Source of the DNA: Saccharothrix australiensis
GTDB lineage: Bacteria; Actinomycetota; Actinomycetes; Mycobacteriales; Pseudonocardiaceae
NCBI RefSeq assembly: GCF_003634935.1
Contig: NZ_RBXO01000001.1
Coordinates: forward strand, 6,225,501 to 6,289,500
DNA: 64,000 nucleotides
Direction: 5' to 3'
Both the position numbers and the translations under genes were made by a program. Positions 26,898-48,407 of this stretch are shown here, one piece after another. The stretch's first letter is position 1, and each line of letters opens with the position of its first letter. The notes under the pieces are model-generated. The model made no database searches. It had not been told where the DNA came from and worked only from the letters and a program-made list of their open reading frames with translations.

Positions 26898-27962
26898 CTA
26901 ACCGACCCACGGGCCGCGCCACCCCTGGACCGGCAGCGAGAACTTCTCCACCAGCCGATCCGTGAACGGACCCTCCCGCAACCGCACCAGCCGCAGCGGC
27001 GTCGAACCGCCCACGACCTCGACCCGCGCGCCCGGCGGCAGCTCCACGGTGCGCCTGCCGTCCGCGCACAGCACCGCGGGGTGCCCACCCGGATCGACCT
27101 CCAGCGCGACCACGGACGCGGGCGACACCACCAGCGGGCGCGCGAACAGCGCGTGCGCGTTCGACGGCACCACCAGCAGCGCCTGCACGTCCGGCCACAC
27201 CACCGGGCCGCCGGCGGAGAACGCGTACGCCGTGGACCCGGTCGGCGTCGCCACCAGCACGCCGTCGCAGCCGAACGCCGACACCGGGCGGCCGTCGACC
27301 TCCACCACCACGTCCAGGATGCGTTCCCGCGAGCTCTTCTCGACGCTGGCCTCGTTGAGCGCCCACGTGCTCTCCAGCACCCGGCCGTCGACCGACGCGG
27401 TGATGTCGACCGTCATCCGCTCCTCGACCTCGTAGGACCGGTCGATGACGTGGTTGATGGCCTCGGCCAGCTTGTCCGAGTCGGCCTCGGCGAGGAACCC
27501 GACGCGGCCCAGGTTCACGCCCAGCACCGGGACGCCCGCCGCGCGGGCCAGCTCCGCCGCGCGCAGCAGCGTCCCGTCGCCGCCGAGCACGAACACCAGC
27601 TCGGTGCCCTCCGCTGCGGTGTCGTCGGCGGTCACCACCTGCGCGTAGCAGGTCGGGTCCAGGTCGGGCGCCTCGTCCTTGAGCACCCGCAGCCGCACGC
27701 CCGCCGCCGCGAACCGCTGCGCCACACCCTGGGCGACCGACACGTTGCTCCTGCGCCCGGTGTGCACGACGAGCAGGATCTCCCTGGTCGGACCGTCGCC
27801 CGCCGCGGCACCGGCCGTCACCGCGGCCTCGACCCCCGCGACCTCGGCCACCGAGCCGCCGGCCAGGTCGTCCCCGACCGCCGCGACCTCGGCCACCGCG
27901 TCCCCGACCACGGCGTCCTCGGTCGGGTCGTTCCCGGTCACCGCGTCCCCGCCCCTGGTCAC
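26898..27962 (-). CDS. nadK: NAD kinase with N-terminal acidic extension
   Basis: A 354-residue NAD kinase (NAD + ATP or polyphosphate to NADP). GGDGT lies near 129, the NE motif in ALNEAS near 202, and DGVLVATPTGSTAY near 232, all intact. The catalytic core begins at about residue 66 (REILLVVHTGRRSN). The preceding ~65 residues are Ala/Val/Glu/Asp-rich with repeated VAEVA units and are not part of the family fold. GTG at 27960-27962 overlaps the tlyA stop (GTGA), supporting that start, but a later start within the extension cannot be excluded. Confidence 0.93.
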   Translation of the reverse strand: MTRGGDAVTGNDPTEDAVVGDAVAEVAAVGDDLAGGSVAEVAGVEAAVTAGAAAGDGPTREILLVVHTGRRSNVSVAQGVAQRFAAAGVRLRVLKDEAPDLDPTCYAQVVTADDTAAEGTELVFVLGGDGTLLRAAELARAAGVPVLGVNLGRVGFLAEADSDKLAEAINHVIDRSYEVEERMTVDITASVDGRVLESTWALNEASVEKSSRERILDVVVEVDGRPVSAFGCDGVLVATPTGSTAYAFSAGGPVVWPDVQALLVVPSNAHALFARPLVVSPASVVALEVDPGGHPAVLCADGRRTVELPPGARVEVVGGSTPLRLVRLREGPFTDRLVEKFSLPVQGWRGPWVG

Positions 27963-28765
27963 CGGGGGCCTTCCGCCACCGCGGTCCGCACGAGCGCGGC
28001 GGCGGCGTCCGCCTCCAGCGGCTCGCCCCGGCGCAGCCACGCGAAGAACTCGACGTTGCCCGACGGCCCCGGCAGCGGGCTCGCGGTGACGCCGTGCAGC
28101 CGCAGGCCGAGGTCACCGGCGGCGGACACGACCTCCAGCACGGCCTCCGCGCGCAGCCCCGGGTCGCGGACGACCCCGCCCGACCCCAGGCGCTCCTTGC
28201 CGACCTCGAATTGGGGTTTCACCATCGGCAGCAGATCACCCTCCTCGTCGAGACAAGCGACCAGCGCGGGCAGCACCAGCCTCAACGAGATGAACGACAG
28301 ATCGGCCACCACGAGTTCAACCCGGCCGCCGATCACTTCGGGGGTCAGGGAACGCACGTTGGTCTTGTCCTTGACCACGACCCGGTCGTCGGTGCGCAGC
28401 CGCCAGTCCAGCAGGCCACGCCCGACGTCGGCCGCGACCACCTCGCGCGCGCCCGCGCGCAGCAGGACGTCGGTGAAACCGCCGGTGGACGCGCCCGCGT
28501 CCAGGCAGCGCCTGCCGCCGACCACGAGTTCCGGGAACGCCGCCAGCGCGCCGACCAGCTTGTGCGCGCCGCGCGAGGCCCAGTTCGGGTCGTCGGTGTC
28601 GCGCACCACCAGCGCGGTGTCCAGCTCGACGGCGGTCGCGGGTTTCGTGGCGACCGTGCCGCGGACCGTCACCCGGCCCTCGGCGACGAGTTGGCTCGCG
28701 TGCTCCCGTGACCGGGCCAGGCCGCGACGGACCAGTTCGGCATCGAGCCGAGCCCTGCGTGGCAC
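27959..28765 (-). CDS. tlyA: TlyA-family rRNA 2'-O-methyltransferase
   Basis: A 268-residue protein with an N-terminal S4 domain (ARLDAELVRRGLARSREHASQLVAEGRVTV) and an FtsJ-like methyltransferase domain. The SAM-binding motif DAGASTGGFTD is near 89 and the K-D-K-type catalytic positions fall in DKTNVRSL, ADLSFIS and KPQFE. TlyA methylates 16S C1409 and 23S C1920 (E. coli numbering), and its loss gives capreomycin/viomycin resistance in mycobacteria. Start GTG 28763-28765; it is followed without gap by nadK. Confidence 0.94.
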   Translation of the reverse strand: MPRRARLDAELVRRGLARSREHASQLVAEGRVTVRGTVATKPATAVELDTALVVRDTDDPNWASRGAHKLVGALAAFPELVVGGRRCLDAGASTGGFTDVLLRAGAREVVAADVGRGLLDWRLRTDDRVVVKDKTNVRSLTPEVIGGRVELVVADLSFISLRLVLPALVACLDEEGDLLPMVKPQFEVGKERLGSGGVVRDPGLRAEAVLEVVSAAGDLGLRLHGVTASPLPGPSGNVEFFAWLRRGEPLEADAAAALVRTAVAEGPR

Positions 28766-28769
28766 CGCG

Positions 28770-28943
28770 TCACACCTTGTCGATCGTCGTCAGCGCGGCG
28801 GTCAACGCCGTGTGCGCCTCGTCGAACCGGGCCACGTGCTCGGCGACGTCGAGCTGCGCCAGCCCGTCGAGCCCGGCGAGCGCGTCGTCGATCCCGGCCA
28901 CCGGATCACGCGGCGGGCCGGGGAGGGGAACCTCGAAGCTCAC
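28770..28943 (-). CDS. Small conserved protein (57 residues) between tlyA and a HAD phosphatase gene
   Basis: A short acidic, Ala/Asp-rich helical protein (IDDALAGLDGLAQLDVAEHVARFDEAHTALTAAL). Mycobacteria have a similarly short gene at this position (Rv1693). It has no cysteines, signal or membrane segment. GTG at 28941-28943 starts 4 bp after the phosphatase stop and ends 4 bp before the tlyA start, so it is a real operon member by spacing. Function unknown. Confidence 0.75.
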   Translation of the reverse strand: MSFEVPLPGPPRDPVAGIDDALAGLDGLAQLDVAEHVARFDEAHTALTAALTTIDKV

Positions 28944-28947
28944 GGCT

Positions 28948-29733
28948 TCACGGTAGCCGATCGAGCACCGACAGGTCCGCCGCCACGTACGTGGGCCGGT
29001 GGTCCTCCGGGAGGTCCGCGACCTCGGCCTCCGTGGACACACCGGTGAGCACCAGCAGCGAGTCCATGCCCGCGTGCACCGCGCCCAGGATGTCGGTGTC
29101 CAGCCGGTCGCCGACGACCAGCGGGCGCTGCGCGCCCAGCGACTTCGCGGCCTGCTCCAGCAGCGGCGCGGCGGGCTTGCCCGCCACCGCCGGCTCCGCG
29201 CCGGTGGCCGTCCGCAGCGCCGCGACCAGCGAGCCGTTGCCCGGCAGCAGGCCGCGTTCGGTGGGCAGCGTCGCGTCGACGTTGCACGCCACCCACCGCG
29301 CGCCCGCGCGGATCGCGACGGCGGCCTCGGCCAGCTCGCGCCAGCCGAGGTCCTGCGACAAGCCCTGCACGACGGCTTCCGCGCCCTCGGCCGAGCGCGT
29401 GGGCGTGAACCCGCGCGCGGCGACCTCGTCGACCAGGGCGTCGGTGCCGAGCACCAGCACCCGCGCCCCTTCGGGCACGAGGTCGAGCAGCATCGCCGCG
29501 GCGGCCTGGGCGCTCGTGCTCACCTCGTCCAGCGCGGCGTGGAAACCGAGCGCCACGAGGTGGTCCGCGACGTCGCGCGGCGACCGCGTCGCGTTGTTCG
29601 TGACGAACCGGATGCCGGTGCCGCGCCGACGGGCGGAGGCGACGGCCTCCACCGCTCCCGGCACGGCCTCCCGGCCCCGGTACACCGTGCCGTCGAGGTC
29701 CAGCAGCAGCGCGTCGTAGCGGTCGAGCAGCAC
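28948..29733 (-). CDS. HAD-superfamily phosphatase, NagD-like
   Basis: A 261-residue HAD phosphatase with a C2 cap. The nucleophile motif DLDGT is at 12-16, motif II FVTNN near 45, Lys in GKPAAP near 185 and motif IV GDRLDTDI near 209. The mycobacterial homologue (Rv1692) hydrolyses glycerol phosphate in lipid recycling; the same activity is a reasonable guess. Start GTG at 29731-29733. It is the second gene of the TPR-HAD-small protein-tlyA-nadK-recN series. Confidence 0.9.
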   Translation of the reverse strand: MLLDRYDALLLDLDGTVYRGREAVPGAVEAVASARRRGTGIRFVTNNATRSPRDVADHLVALGFHAALDEVSTSAQAAAAMLLDLVPEGARVLVLGTDALVDEVAARGFTPTRSAEGAEAVVQGLSQDLGWRELAEAAVAIRAGARWVACNVDATLPTERGLLPGNGSLVAALRTATGAEPAVAGKPAAPLLEQAAKSLGAQRPLVVGDRLDTDILGAVHAGMDSLLVLTGVSTEAEVADLPEDHRPTYVAADLSVLDRLP

Positions 29734-29793
29734 AACCCCTCGTTTCAGTGCTCGGTGCGCCGGGCCGCCGACGGGCGGCGACCCGGCGCCGGG

Positions 29794-32049
29794 TCACTCC
29801 TGCGGGCTCAGGTCGAACGCCCGCTCGGCGGCGTCGGTCTCGTTGTCGTCATCGGCCTGGGCGGCGTTGAGGAACCACTGCACGGCCTCCTCGGTGCGCC
29901 CGGCGGCGGCGAGGTTGTCGGCGTAGGCGTAGAACAGCCGGGCGCTCCACGGGTCACGCCGCTTGGCGTCGAGGTCCGCGCCCTGCAACGCGACGACCGC
30001 CGCGTCGAGCTGCCCCATGTCCCGCCGCGCGCCGGCCGCGACGATGCGCAGCTCGACCGCCTCCTCGGGCGCCAGGTGGAGCGACTGCGCCTCGCGGGCG
30101 AGTTCGATGGCCCGCTCCGGCCGGCCCAGGGCGCGTTCGCAGTCCGCCATGACGGCGACGTGCCCGGCACCGTGCGTCATCCGCCGGGCCGCGCGCAGCT
30201 CGGACAGCGCCTCGGCCCACTCACCGGCGTGGTAGGCGGTGAGACCGGCGGCCTCGCGCACCACACCGACCCGCGCGGCCTTGGTGCGGGCGTAGCGGGC
30301 GTGCTCCAGGGCCAGTTCCGGCTCGCCGTCGATGAGGATGCCCGCCGCCGCCAGGTGCCGGCCGACGATCTCGGCCAACCCCTTCGGCAGGCCGCGCAGC
30401 TCCTGCTTGACCTCCGGGTCGAGGATCGAGATGTCCGCGTCCTCGGGCAGTTCGGGCGCGCGGGCGCGGGTGGACTCGCCGTTGTCGTCGCGCCGGTCGT
30501 CACGCCGGTCGCCGCGCCGGTCGCCGGCGTCACGGTCCGCGCGCACGCCTTCGACGTCCCCGCCCGAGCCCTCGGCGGCCTCGTCCGCCTCGGCGGCCTC
30601 CGCGCGGGTCTCGTCATCGTCGGATTCGACACCCGATGCGTCGGCGTCACCGTCGTCGGCGGAGCCCGCACCGGCCGGCTCGACCTCCTCCGACTCGTCC
30701 AGGTCCGCGGGGACCCGTTCCGCGACGGCGTCGACCGGCTCGACACGACCGATTCCGGCGTCGTAGTCCCGTGACGTCACCGACCCGGCGGTGTCGACCG
30801 CCTCGACCGCCGACTCCTCGACACCGTCGGCCGACACCTGGCCGCCCTGGACGGCCCGCTCCTGGAACCGCGCGGCACGCTCACGGCTGCGCTCGTCACG
30901 CCGATCGGTGGTGTGGTTGTCACGCGGCTTGTACTCGCGCGAACGCTCGCCCCGCCCCCGGTCGTCACGCCCCCGGTCGTCACGCCGCTGGTAGCCACCG
31001 CGATCGTCGCGGGGCTTGTACTCGCGCCGCTCGCCCCCACCGGAACCACGCGACTGGTATCCGCCACGGTCGTCACGCGGCTTGTACTCACGCCGCTCAC
31101 CGCCACGGTCGTCACGGGGCTTGTACTCGCGCCGCTCACCACCGCGACCCTCACGAGGCTGGAAACCACCCCGGTCGTCACGGGGCTTGAACTCACGACG
31201 CGGCCCGCCGCGCGAATCACGCGACTGGAACCCACCGCGATCGTCACGAGGACGGAAATCGCGACGATCCCCACCCCGGTCGTCACGGGGCTTGAACTCG
31301 CGCCGCTCACCGCCACGGTCGTCGCGCGGCCGGAAGTCACGCCGGTCGCCACCCCGGTCGTCACGGGGCCGGAAGTCACGCCGGTCACTGCCGCGATCGT
31401 CACGCGGGCGGAACTCACGCCGCTCACCACCGCGACCCTCACGAGGCTGGAAACCACCGCGATCGTCACGGGGCTTGTACTCGCGCCGCTCGCCACCGCG
31501 ATCGTCGCGCGGCCGGAAGTCACGACGATCACCACCGCGATCGTCACGCGGGCGGAACTCACGCCGCTCACCGCTGCGTTCCCGCGGCTGGTAGCCGCCA
31601 CGGTCGTCACGGGGACGGAACTCGCGGCGGTCGCCACCGCGGTCGTTGCCACGCGAGCCGCTGCCACGGTCGTCGCGCTGGAAACCGGGCCGGTCGTCCC
31701 GACGCGGGTAGCCGCCTCGGTCGTCGCGCGGCTTGTCGTAGCGGGGCTTGTCGTAGCGGGGACGGTCCGATCGGTCGTCCTTGCGGAAGCCGCCCCGGTC
31801 GTCCCGACCGCGATCGTCACGGGCCCGCTCGTCACGGCCGCGGTCATTCCGGCCGCGGTCGAACCCCGACGAACGGTCGTCCCGGCGCGGGTAACCACCG
31901 CGATCGTCGCGACGCGGGTAACCACCCCGGTCGTCCCGGCCGGTTCCGCTCTGCCTGCGGCCTCCATCGGCGCGACCACCGTCGGATCGGCGCGGTCGGT
32001 CTCCCTGGCCACGCTGACGGTCGCCCGGCCGGTCTCCGAACCTCGACAC
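29794..32049 (-). CDS. TPR protein with a ~350-residue Arg/Asp/Gly repeat arm
   Basis: A 751-residue protein. Residues ~38-385 are an almost unbroken array of ~12-residue units of the form RDDRGGxRREF(R/K)P, with RGG and RG dipeptides throughout; an acidic Glu/Asp/Ala stretch follows (about 420-545). The C-terminal ~210 residues are TPR-like helices (LSELRAARRMTHGAGHVAVMADCERALGRPERAIELARE). The homologue Rv1691 consists mainly of the TPR part. RGG-type arms in other proteins bind RNA and promote condensation; that role here is inference. Start GTG 32047-32049 has AGGAGGAG (32057-32064) 7 nt upstream. It is the first gene after the rRNA operon terminator, in the same direction. Confidence 0.85.
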   Translation of the reverse strand: MSRFGDRPGDRQRGQGDRPRRSDGGRADGGRRQSGTGRDDRGGYPRRDDRGGYPRRDDRSSGFDRGRNDRGRDERARDDRGRDDRGGFRKDDRSDRPRYDKPRYDKPRDDRGGYPRRDDRPGFQRDDRGSGSRGNDRGGDRREFRPRDDRGGYQPRERSGERREFRPRDDRGGDRRDFRPRDDRGGERREYKPRDDRGGFQPREGRGGERREFRPRDDRGSDRRDFRPRDDRGGDRRDFRPRDDRGGERREFKPRDDRGGDRRDFRPRDDRGGFQSRDSRGGPRREFKPRDDRGGFQPREGRGGERREYKPRDDRGGERREYKPRDDRGGYQSRGSGGGERREYKPRDDRGGYQRRDDRGRDDRGRGERSREYKPRDNHTTDRRDERSRERAARFQERAVQGGQVSADGVEESAVEAVDTAGSVTSRDYDAGIGRVEPVDAVAERVPADLDESEEVEPAGAGSADDGDADASGVESDDDETRAEAAEADEAAEGSGGDVEGVRADRDAGDRRGDRRDDRRDDNGESTRARAPELPEDADISILDPEVKQELRGLPKGLAEIVGRHLAAAGILIDGEPELALEHARYARTKAARVGVVREAAGLTAYHAGEWAEALSELRAARRMTHGAGHVAVMADCERALGRPERAIELAREAQSLHLAPEEAVELRIVAAGARRDMGQLDAAVVALQGADLDAKRRDPWSARLFYAYADNLAAAGRTEEAVQWFLNAAQADDDNETDAAERAFDLSPQE
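30900..31938 (-). repeat. In-frame coding repeat (RDDRGG units)
   Basis: About 1 kb of direct repeats of 30-40 bp built on CGGTCGTCACG and relatives on the + strand. The period is a multiple of three and the leftward frame stays open, so this is a coding repeat. Third positions vary between copies while Arg, Asp and Gly are kept, which argues for selection on the protein. Confidence 0.85.
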
Positions 32050-32078
32050 CTTGGTACTCCTCCTACTGTGGACACGCC

Positions 32079-32132
32079 GAAAGGGCTTGTGATTTGAGCA
32101 CATCTCGATGTGCCCCCACCACAAGCCCTTTC
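32079..32132 (-). terminator. rRNA operon terminator (nested double hairpin)
   Basis: Perfect 13-bp arms GAAAGGGCTTGTG (32079-32091) and CACAAGCCCTTTC (32120-32132) enclose a second stem GCACAT-CTCG-ATGTGC (32098-32113). It lies 12 bp beyond the 5S 3' end in the direction of transcription and separates the rRNA operon from the TPR gene. No T-run follows. Confidence 0.85.
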
Positions 32133-32144
32133 AGGGAAAGAATG

Positions 32145-32260
32145 TTCGGCGGCGTCCTACTCTCCCACACCCTCACGAGTGCAGTACCATCGGCGCTGGA
32201 AGGCTTAACTACCGGGTTCGGAATGGGACCGGGTGTTCCCCCTCCGCCATGACCACCGAA
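32145..32260 (-). rRNA. rrf: 5S ribosomal RNA
   Basis: About 116 nt. The reverse complement begins TTCGGTGGTCATGGCGG and ends GACGCCGCCGAA, with the paired termini and the CCCGGTTCCATTCCGAACCCGG-type core expected of actinobacterial 5S rRNA. Last gene of the operon. Confidence 0.97.
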
Positions 32261-32349
32261 ACACTATGAAATTACCAACCCGTCGGCACCCCCAACAGCC
32301 CCAAGCTCTCGCCTGGAACCACCAAGGGGTGGTCCGGTTCGGTTCTTTC

Positions 32350-32369
32350 AGAACCGCACAGTGGATGCG
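32350..32369 (-). other. 23S processing stem, 3' arm
   Basis: A 20-nt arm that pairs with 35470-35489 across the 23S gene, 19 of 20 positions matching and the remaining one a G-U pair. This is the RNase III-type stalk flanking 23S rRNA. The 120-bp spacer 32261-32381 holds nothing else. Confidence 0.85.
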
Positions 32370-32381
32370 TAGCACCTTCAT

Positions 32382-37323
<4,942 letters not shown>

Positions 37324-37698
37324 GGATTGTGTTGATCGCTCGAACAACACTGACACACGAACCGGAATATGGTCCGTGACATTGCCAGTTGTCCAGTCAA
37401 TCTCAAAGGAAACCTCTTGACGAGGTTCATAAATTTACTGGCTATTCGGCACGCTGTTGAGTTCTCAAAGAACACGCGCTCATCGTCACTCACCGCTCAC
37501 GCGGCTCGATCGGAGGCTTGTGCATTCACAAAGCTGGTTGTGGAAACTAGACGCCCTGGTCACATCGGCTGCCTAGCAGCCCGGACTGGGTCTTCCCGTT
37601 TCGCGGTCACCCACTCTACCACACTCGGTGGGAGCTTGGTTCGTGACCCGCCGCGCTCCGTTCCGGTTTTCCCGGCCCGTTCCGCGCTGACAGAGAGA
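37324..37698 (-). other. rRNA leader with boxA
   Basis: A ~370-nt leader between the promoter and 16S. On the transcribed strand TTCTTTGAGAACTCAACAG (37456-37474) is the boxA-type antitermination signal typical of actinobacterial rrn leaders. No gene is present. Confidence 0.75.
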
Positions 37699-37727
37699 AA
37701 GTTACACGTACCCGAACCGGAGGTCAA
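37699..37727 (-). promoter_or_regulatory. rRNA operon promoter
   Basis: On the minus strand TTGACC (37722-37727), a 17-bp spacer, then TAACTT (37699-37704). This is a near-consensus vegetative sigma-factor promoter, about 375 bp upstream of 16S. Confidence 0.8.
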
Positions 37728-37824
37728 ATCGGGGTCGCGACGCGGCCGCACGGACTGAAACCGCAGGTCAGCAGCCCGTGCAGCACTCGCCACCACGCTA
37801 TCCGACCCGGTTCGCGCGCAACAG

Positions 37825-37840
37825 TGTGACCGCCATCACA
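37825..37840. promoter_or_regulatory. Perfect Crp-type site at the end of tyrS
   Basis: TGTGACCGCCATCACA matches TGTGA-N6-TCACA exactly, and the flanking bases extend the symmetry (G before, C after). It overlaps the tyrS stop codon (37836-37838) and lies about 98 bp upstream of the rRNA promoter -35 box. Crp/GlxR-type regulators in actinobacteria bind this sequence. Confidence 0.6.
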
Positions 37841-39119
37841 CCAGAACCCGCACGCCGGCCGTGTTCCGCTTGCCCCGGCGCACGACCAGCCACGACCCGT
37901 GCAGCAGGTCGTCCCTGGCCGGCACCCACTCCTCGTCGACGACCTTCGCGTTGTTCACGTACGCGCCGCCCTCCTTGACGGTGCGCCGCGCCGCGCCCTT
38001 GCTGTCCGCCAGCCCGGAGACCACCAGCAGGTCCACGATGGTCGGCGAGTCCGCCAGGCGCACCTCGCCGGTCGGGGCCTCGGCCATCGCGGCCTCCAGC
38101 GTCGACAGGTCCAGCTCCCGCAGCTCGCCGCGCCCGAACAGCGCCTGGCTGGCCGCGACCACCTGTCGCGTCTCGCGCTCGCCGTGCACCAGGTCGGTGA
38201 ACTCCTGGGCGAGCTTCTTCTGCGCGGCCCGCAGGTGCGGCGCCTCGGCGGTCTGCCGCTCCAGCTCGGCGATCTCGTCCCGCGACAGGAACGTGAACAG
38301 CCGCAGGTACCGCAGCACGTCGGCGTCGCCCACGTTCACGAAGTACTGGTACCAGGCGTACGGCGAGGTCATCGCCGGGTCGAGCCAGACGTTGCCGCCG
38401 CCGGTGGACTTGCCGAACTTGCGCCCCTCGGCGTCGGTGACCAGCGGCGCGGTCAGGGCGTGCACGGACTTGCCGTCGACCTTCCGGACCAGGTCGACGC
38501 CGCCGACGATGTTGCCCCACTGGTCGGAGCCGCCGACCTGGAGCCGCGTGCCGTACTCGCGGTGCAGCCGGAGGTAGTCGTGCGACTGGAGCAGCAGGTA
38601 GCTGAACTCCGTGTACGACATGCCGTCGCCGTCGAGCCGCCGCTTCACGGTCTCGCGGGCGAGCATGACGTTGACGGAGAAGTGCTTGCCGATGTCGCGC
38701 AGGAACTCCAGGACGGACACGCCGGCCGTCCAGTCGAGGTTGTTGACCACGACGGCCCCGGTGGGCCCGTCGTCGAACTCCACGAACCGCTCCAGCTGGC
38801 CGCGGATGCGCCCTGCCCACTCGGCGACGGTGTCCAGCGGGTTCAGGGACCGCTCGGCGGTGTCGCGGGGGTCGCCGATCATGCCGGTCGCGCCGCCCGC
38901 CAGGACGATCGGCCGGTGCCCGGCGCGCTGGAAGCGGCGCAGCATGAGCAGCGGGACCAGGTTGCCGGCGTGGAGGCTGGGCGCGGTGGGGTCGAACCCG
39001 GCATAGAGGGTGAGCGGGCCCGCGTCGAGGTCCTTCCGCAGGGCGTCGAGGTCGGTGGACTGCGCGATCAGGCCGCGCCAGGACAGCTCGTCGAGGATGT
39101 GCTCACTCACGGGCCGCAT
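37836..39119 (-). CDS. tyrS: Tyrosyl-tRNA synthetase
   Basis: A 427-residue class I synthetase that charges tRNA-Tyr. The HIGH-type motif is PSLHAGN (near 47-53), tyrosine-binding residues lie in [12 protein letters not shown] and [13 protein letters not shown], the KMSKS-type loop is KFGKS (near 236), and the C-terminal ~70 residues are an S4 RNA-binding domain ([24 protein letters not shown]). The ATG at 39117-39119 is used; a GTG three codons in is possible. It lies directly upstream of the rRNA operon in the same direction, and divergent from the EF-hand gene. No T-box leader is seen. Confidence 0.96.
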   Translation of the reverse strand: MRPVSEHILDELSWRGLIAQSTDLDALRKDLDAGPLTLYAGFDPTAPSLHAGNLVPLLMLRRFQRAGHRPIVLAGGATGMIGDPRDTAERSLNPLDTVAEWAGRIRGQLERFVEFDDGPTGAVVVNNLDWTAGVSVLEFLRDIGKHFSVNVMLARETVKRRLDGDGMSYTEFSYLLLQSHDYLRLHREYGTRLQVGGSDQWGNIVGGVDLVRKVDGKSVHALTAPLVTDAEGRKFGKSTGGGNVWLDPAMTSPYAWYQYFVNVGDADVLRYLRLFTFLSRDEIAELERQTAEAPHLRAAQKKLAQEFTDLVHGERETRQVVAASQALFGRGELRELDLSTLEAAMAEAPTGEVRLADSPTIVDLLVVSGLADSKGAARRTVKEGGAYVNNAKVVDEEWVPARDDLLHGSWLVVRRGKRNTAGVRVLV

Positions 39120-39344
39120 TCTCCCCTACGGCCGGACCGGGGCGCCGTCGTGGCCGGTGGTCGGCGCGGTGCCGTCCACCGCCGCGGTCCCCGCGGGTGG
39201 CGCTCCCGCGGCCGAACGGCGCGCCCGGCACGGCGGGCCGGCCCCGCCGGCGCTACCGAGGGTCACCGTGAGATTCACTCGGGTGAGGAAAAATCGCCCC
39301 GGTGGCCAATTGTCGCGCGGCCTCGTGACCGCCAGGTTTGCCTG

Positions 39345-39865
39345 GTGGCCAGCGACTTGCAGAAGCGGAAGAGCGCCATCGTCTTCAGCGCGATGGACAG
39401 CAACGACGACGGGTGCCTGGAACGGGCGGACTTCGAGGCGCTCACCGACCGGTGGGTGGCCCTGCGCCGCGGCGACGGCGGGGAGGACCGGCTGCGCGAG
39501 CTGATGATGACCTGGTGGGACACGCTGCGCGCGGCGTCGGACGGCAACTCGGACGAGCGGGTCACGTTCGACGAGCTGCTGTCGGTGGTGGACAACCTGG
39601 GCACCATGCTGGACCTCGTGGTGGCGACCGCGGAGTCCATGTTCGAGGCGGTGGACGAGGACGGCGACGGCGAGATCTCCGCCGAGGAGTACGGCCGGAT
39701 GATCCGCGCGTGGACGGGTCGGGAGACCCCCACCGACGCCGCCTTCGCCCGGCTGGACCTCAACGGCGACGGGCACGTCTCGAAGGGCGAGTTCGCCCGG
39801 CACTGGGTGGAGTTCTGGGCCGGTGACGACGAGGACGCGCCCGGCACGCACGTCTTCGGCGAGGT

Positions 39866-39869
<4 letters not shown>
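39345..39869 (+). CDS. Calerythrin-like EF-hand calcium-binding protein
   Basis: A 174-residue protein with four EF-hand loops: DSNDDGCLERAD (18-29), DGNSDERVTFDE, DEDGDGEISAEE and DLNGDGHVSKGE. Loops 1, 3 and 4 are canonical; loop 2 has Glu at the usual Gly position. Size and spacing match calerythrin of Saccharopolyspora erythraea, a sarcoplasmic-type calcium buffer or sensor in the cytosol. The GTG start at 39345 has only a weak AGG upstream. It converges with mpg, both stop codons being read from the same CTAG. Confidence 0.9.
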
Positions 39870-48114
<8,245 letters not shown>

Positions 48115-48171
48115 TCACCCGTTCGGGCACATCGGGGTTCCGCAGAGTGCTCCAGCTCACTGTGTTCGATG

Positions 48172-48375
48172 GCCGCGACTCCGTCGCGGCGGCTCGGCCG
48201 CCTGTTGGTCGGCCCATCCCGCCTGATTTCCCGCCGATCGAAAAGCGTGATCGGCGGGAAATCAGGCGGGACAGGCCGACGCGGCCTCGCTGCGCGGGTG
48301 CGGGAGACCCCGTGATACCACCGTCGCATAGCACTTCATGCCGCTACCGCCCCCGCACCGCGAGGCCGCGTCGGC
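48172..48375. repeat. Array of three hairpins between a hypothetical gene and argC
   Basis: Hairpin 1: GCCGCGAC-TCC-GTCGCGGC (48172-48190). Hairpin 2: perfect 23-bp arms 48217-48239 and 48249-48271 with a 9-nt loop, extended to 32-bp arms (48208-48280) with two mismatches. Hairpin 3: perfect 16-bp arms 48275-48290 and 48360-48375, whose left arm overlaps the extended hairpin 2, so the two are mutually exclusive. Part may terminate the leftward gene at 48408; the whole looks like a decayed palindromic element. Confidence 0.8.
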
Positions 48376-48407
48376 AGGTCGTGCCGCCGAGGCGAAGCCG
48401 AGGCCGA

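Noticed and set aside
30900..31938. Direct repeats resembling a CRISPR array
   Set aside because: Units are imperfect, contiguous, multiples of three and inside a coding sequence; there are no unique spacers and no cas genes.
30913..32097. Open frames on the + strand and other phases of the RDDRGG repeat, with Thr/Val or Arg/Ser repeats
   Set aside because: They arise because the 1-kb repeat keeps every phase open; only the leftward frame has a ribosome-binding site, a TPR domain and a homologue in the right context.
37364..37400. Possible second rRNA promoter (TATTCC with an upstream TTGACT)
   Set aside because: The spacing between the two elements is 25 bp, too long for a normal promoter.
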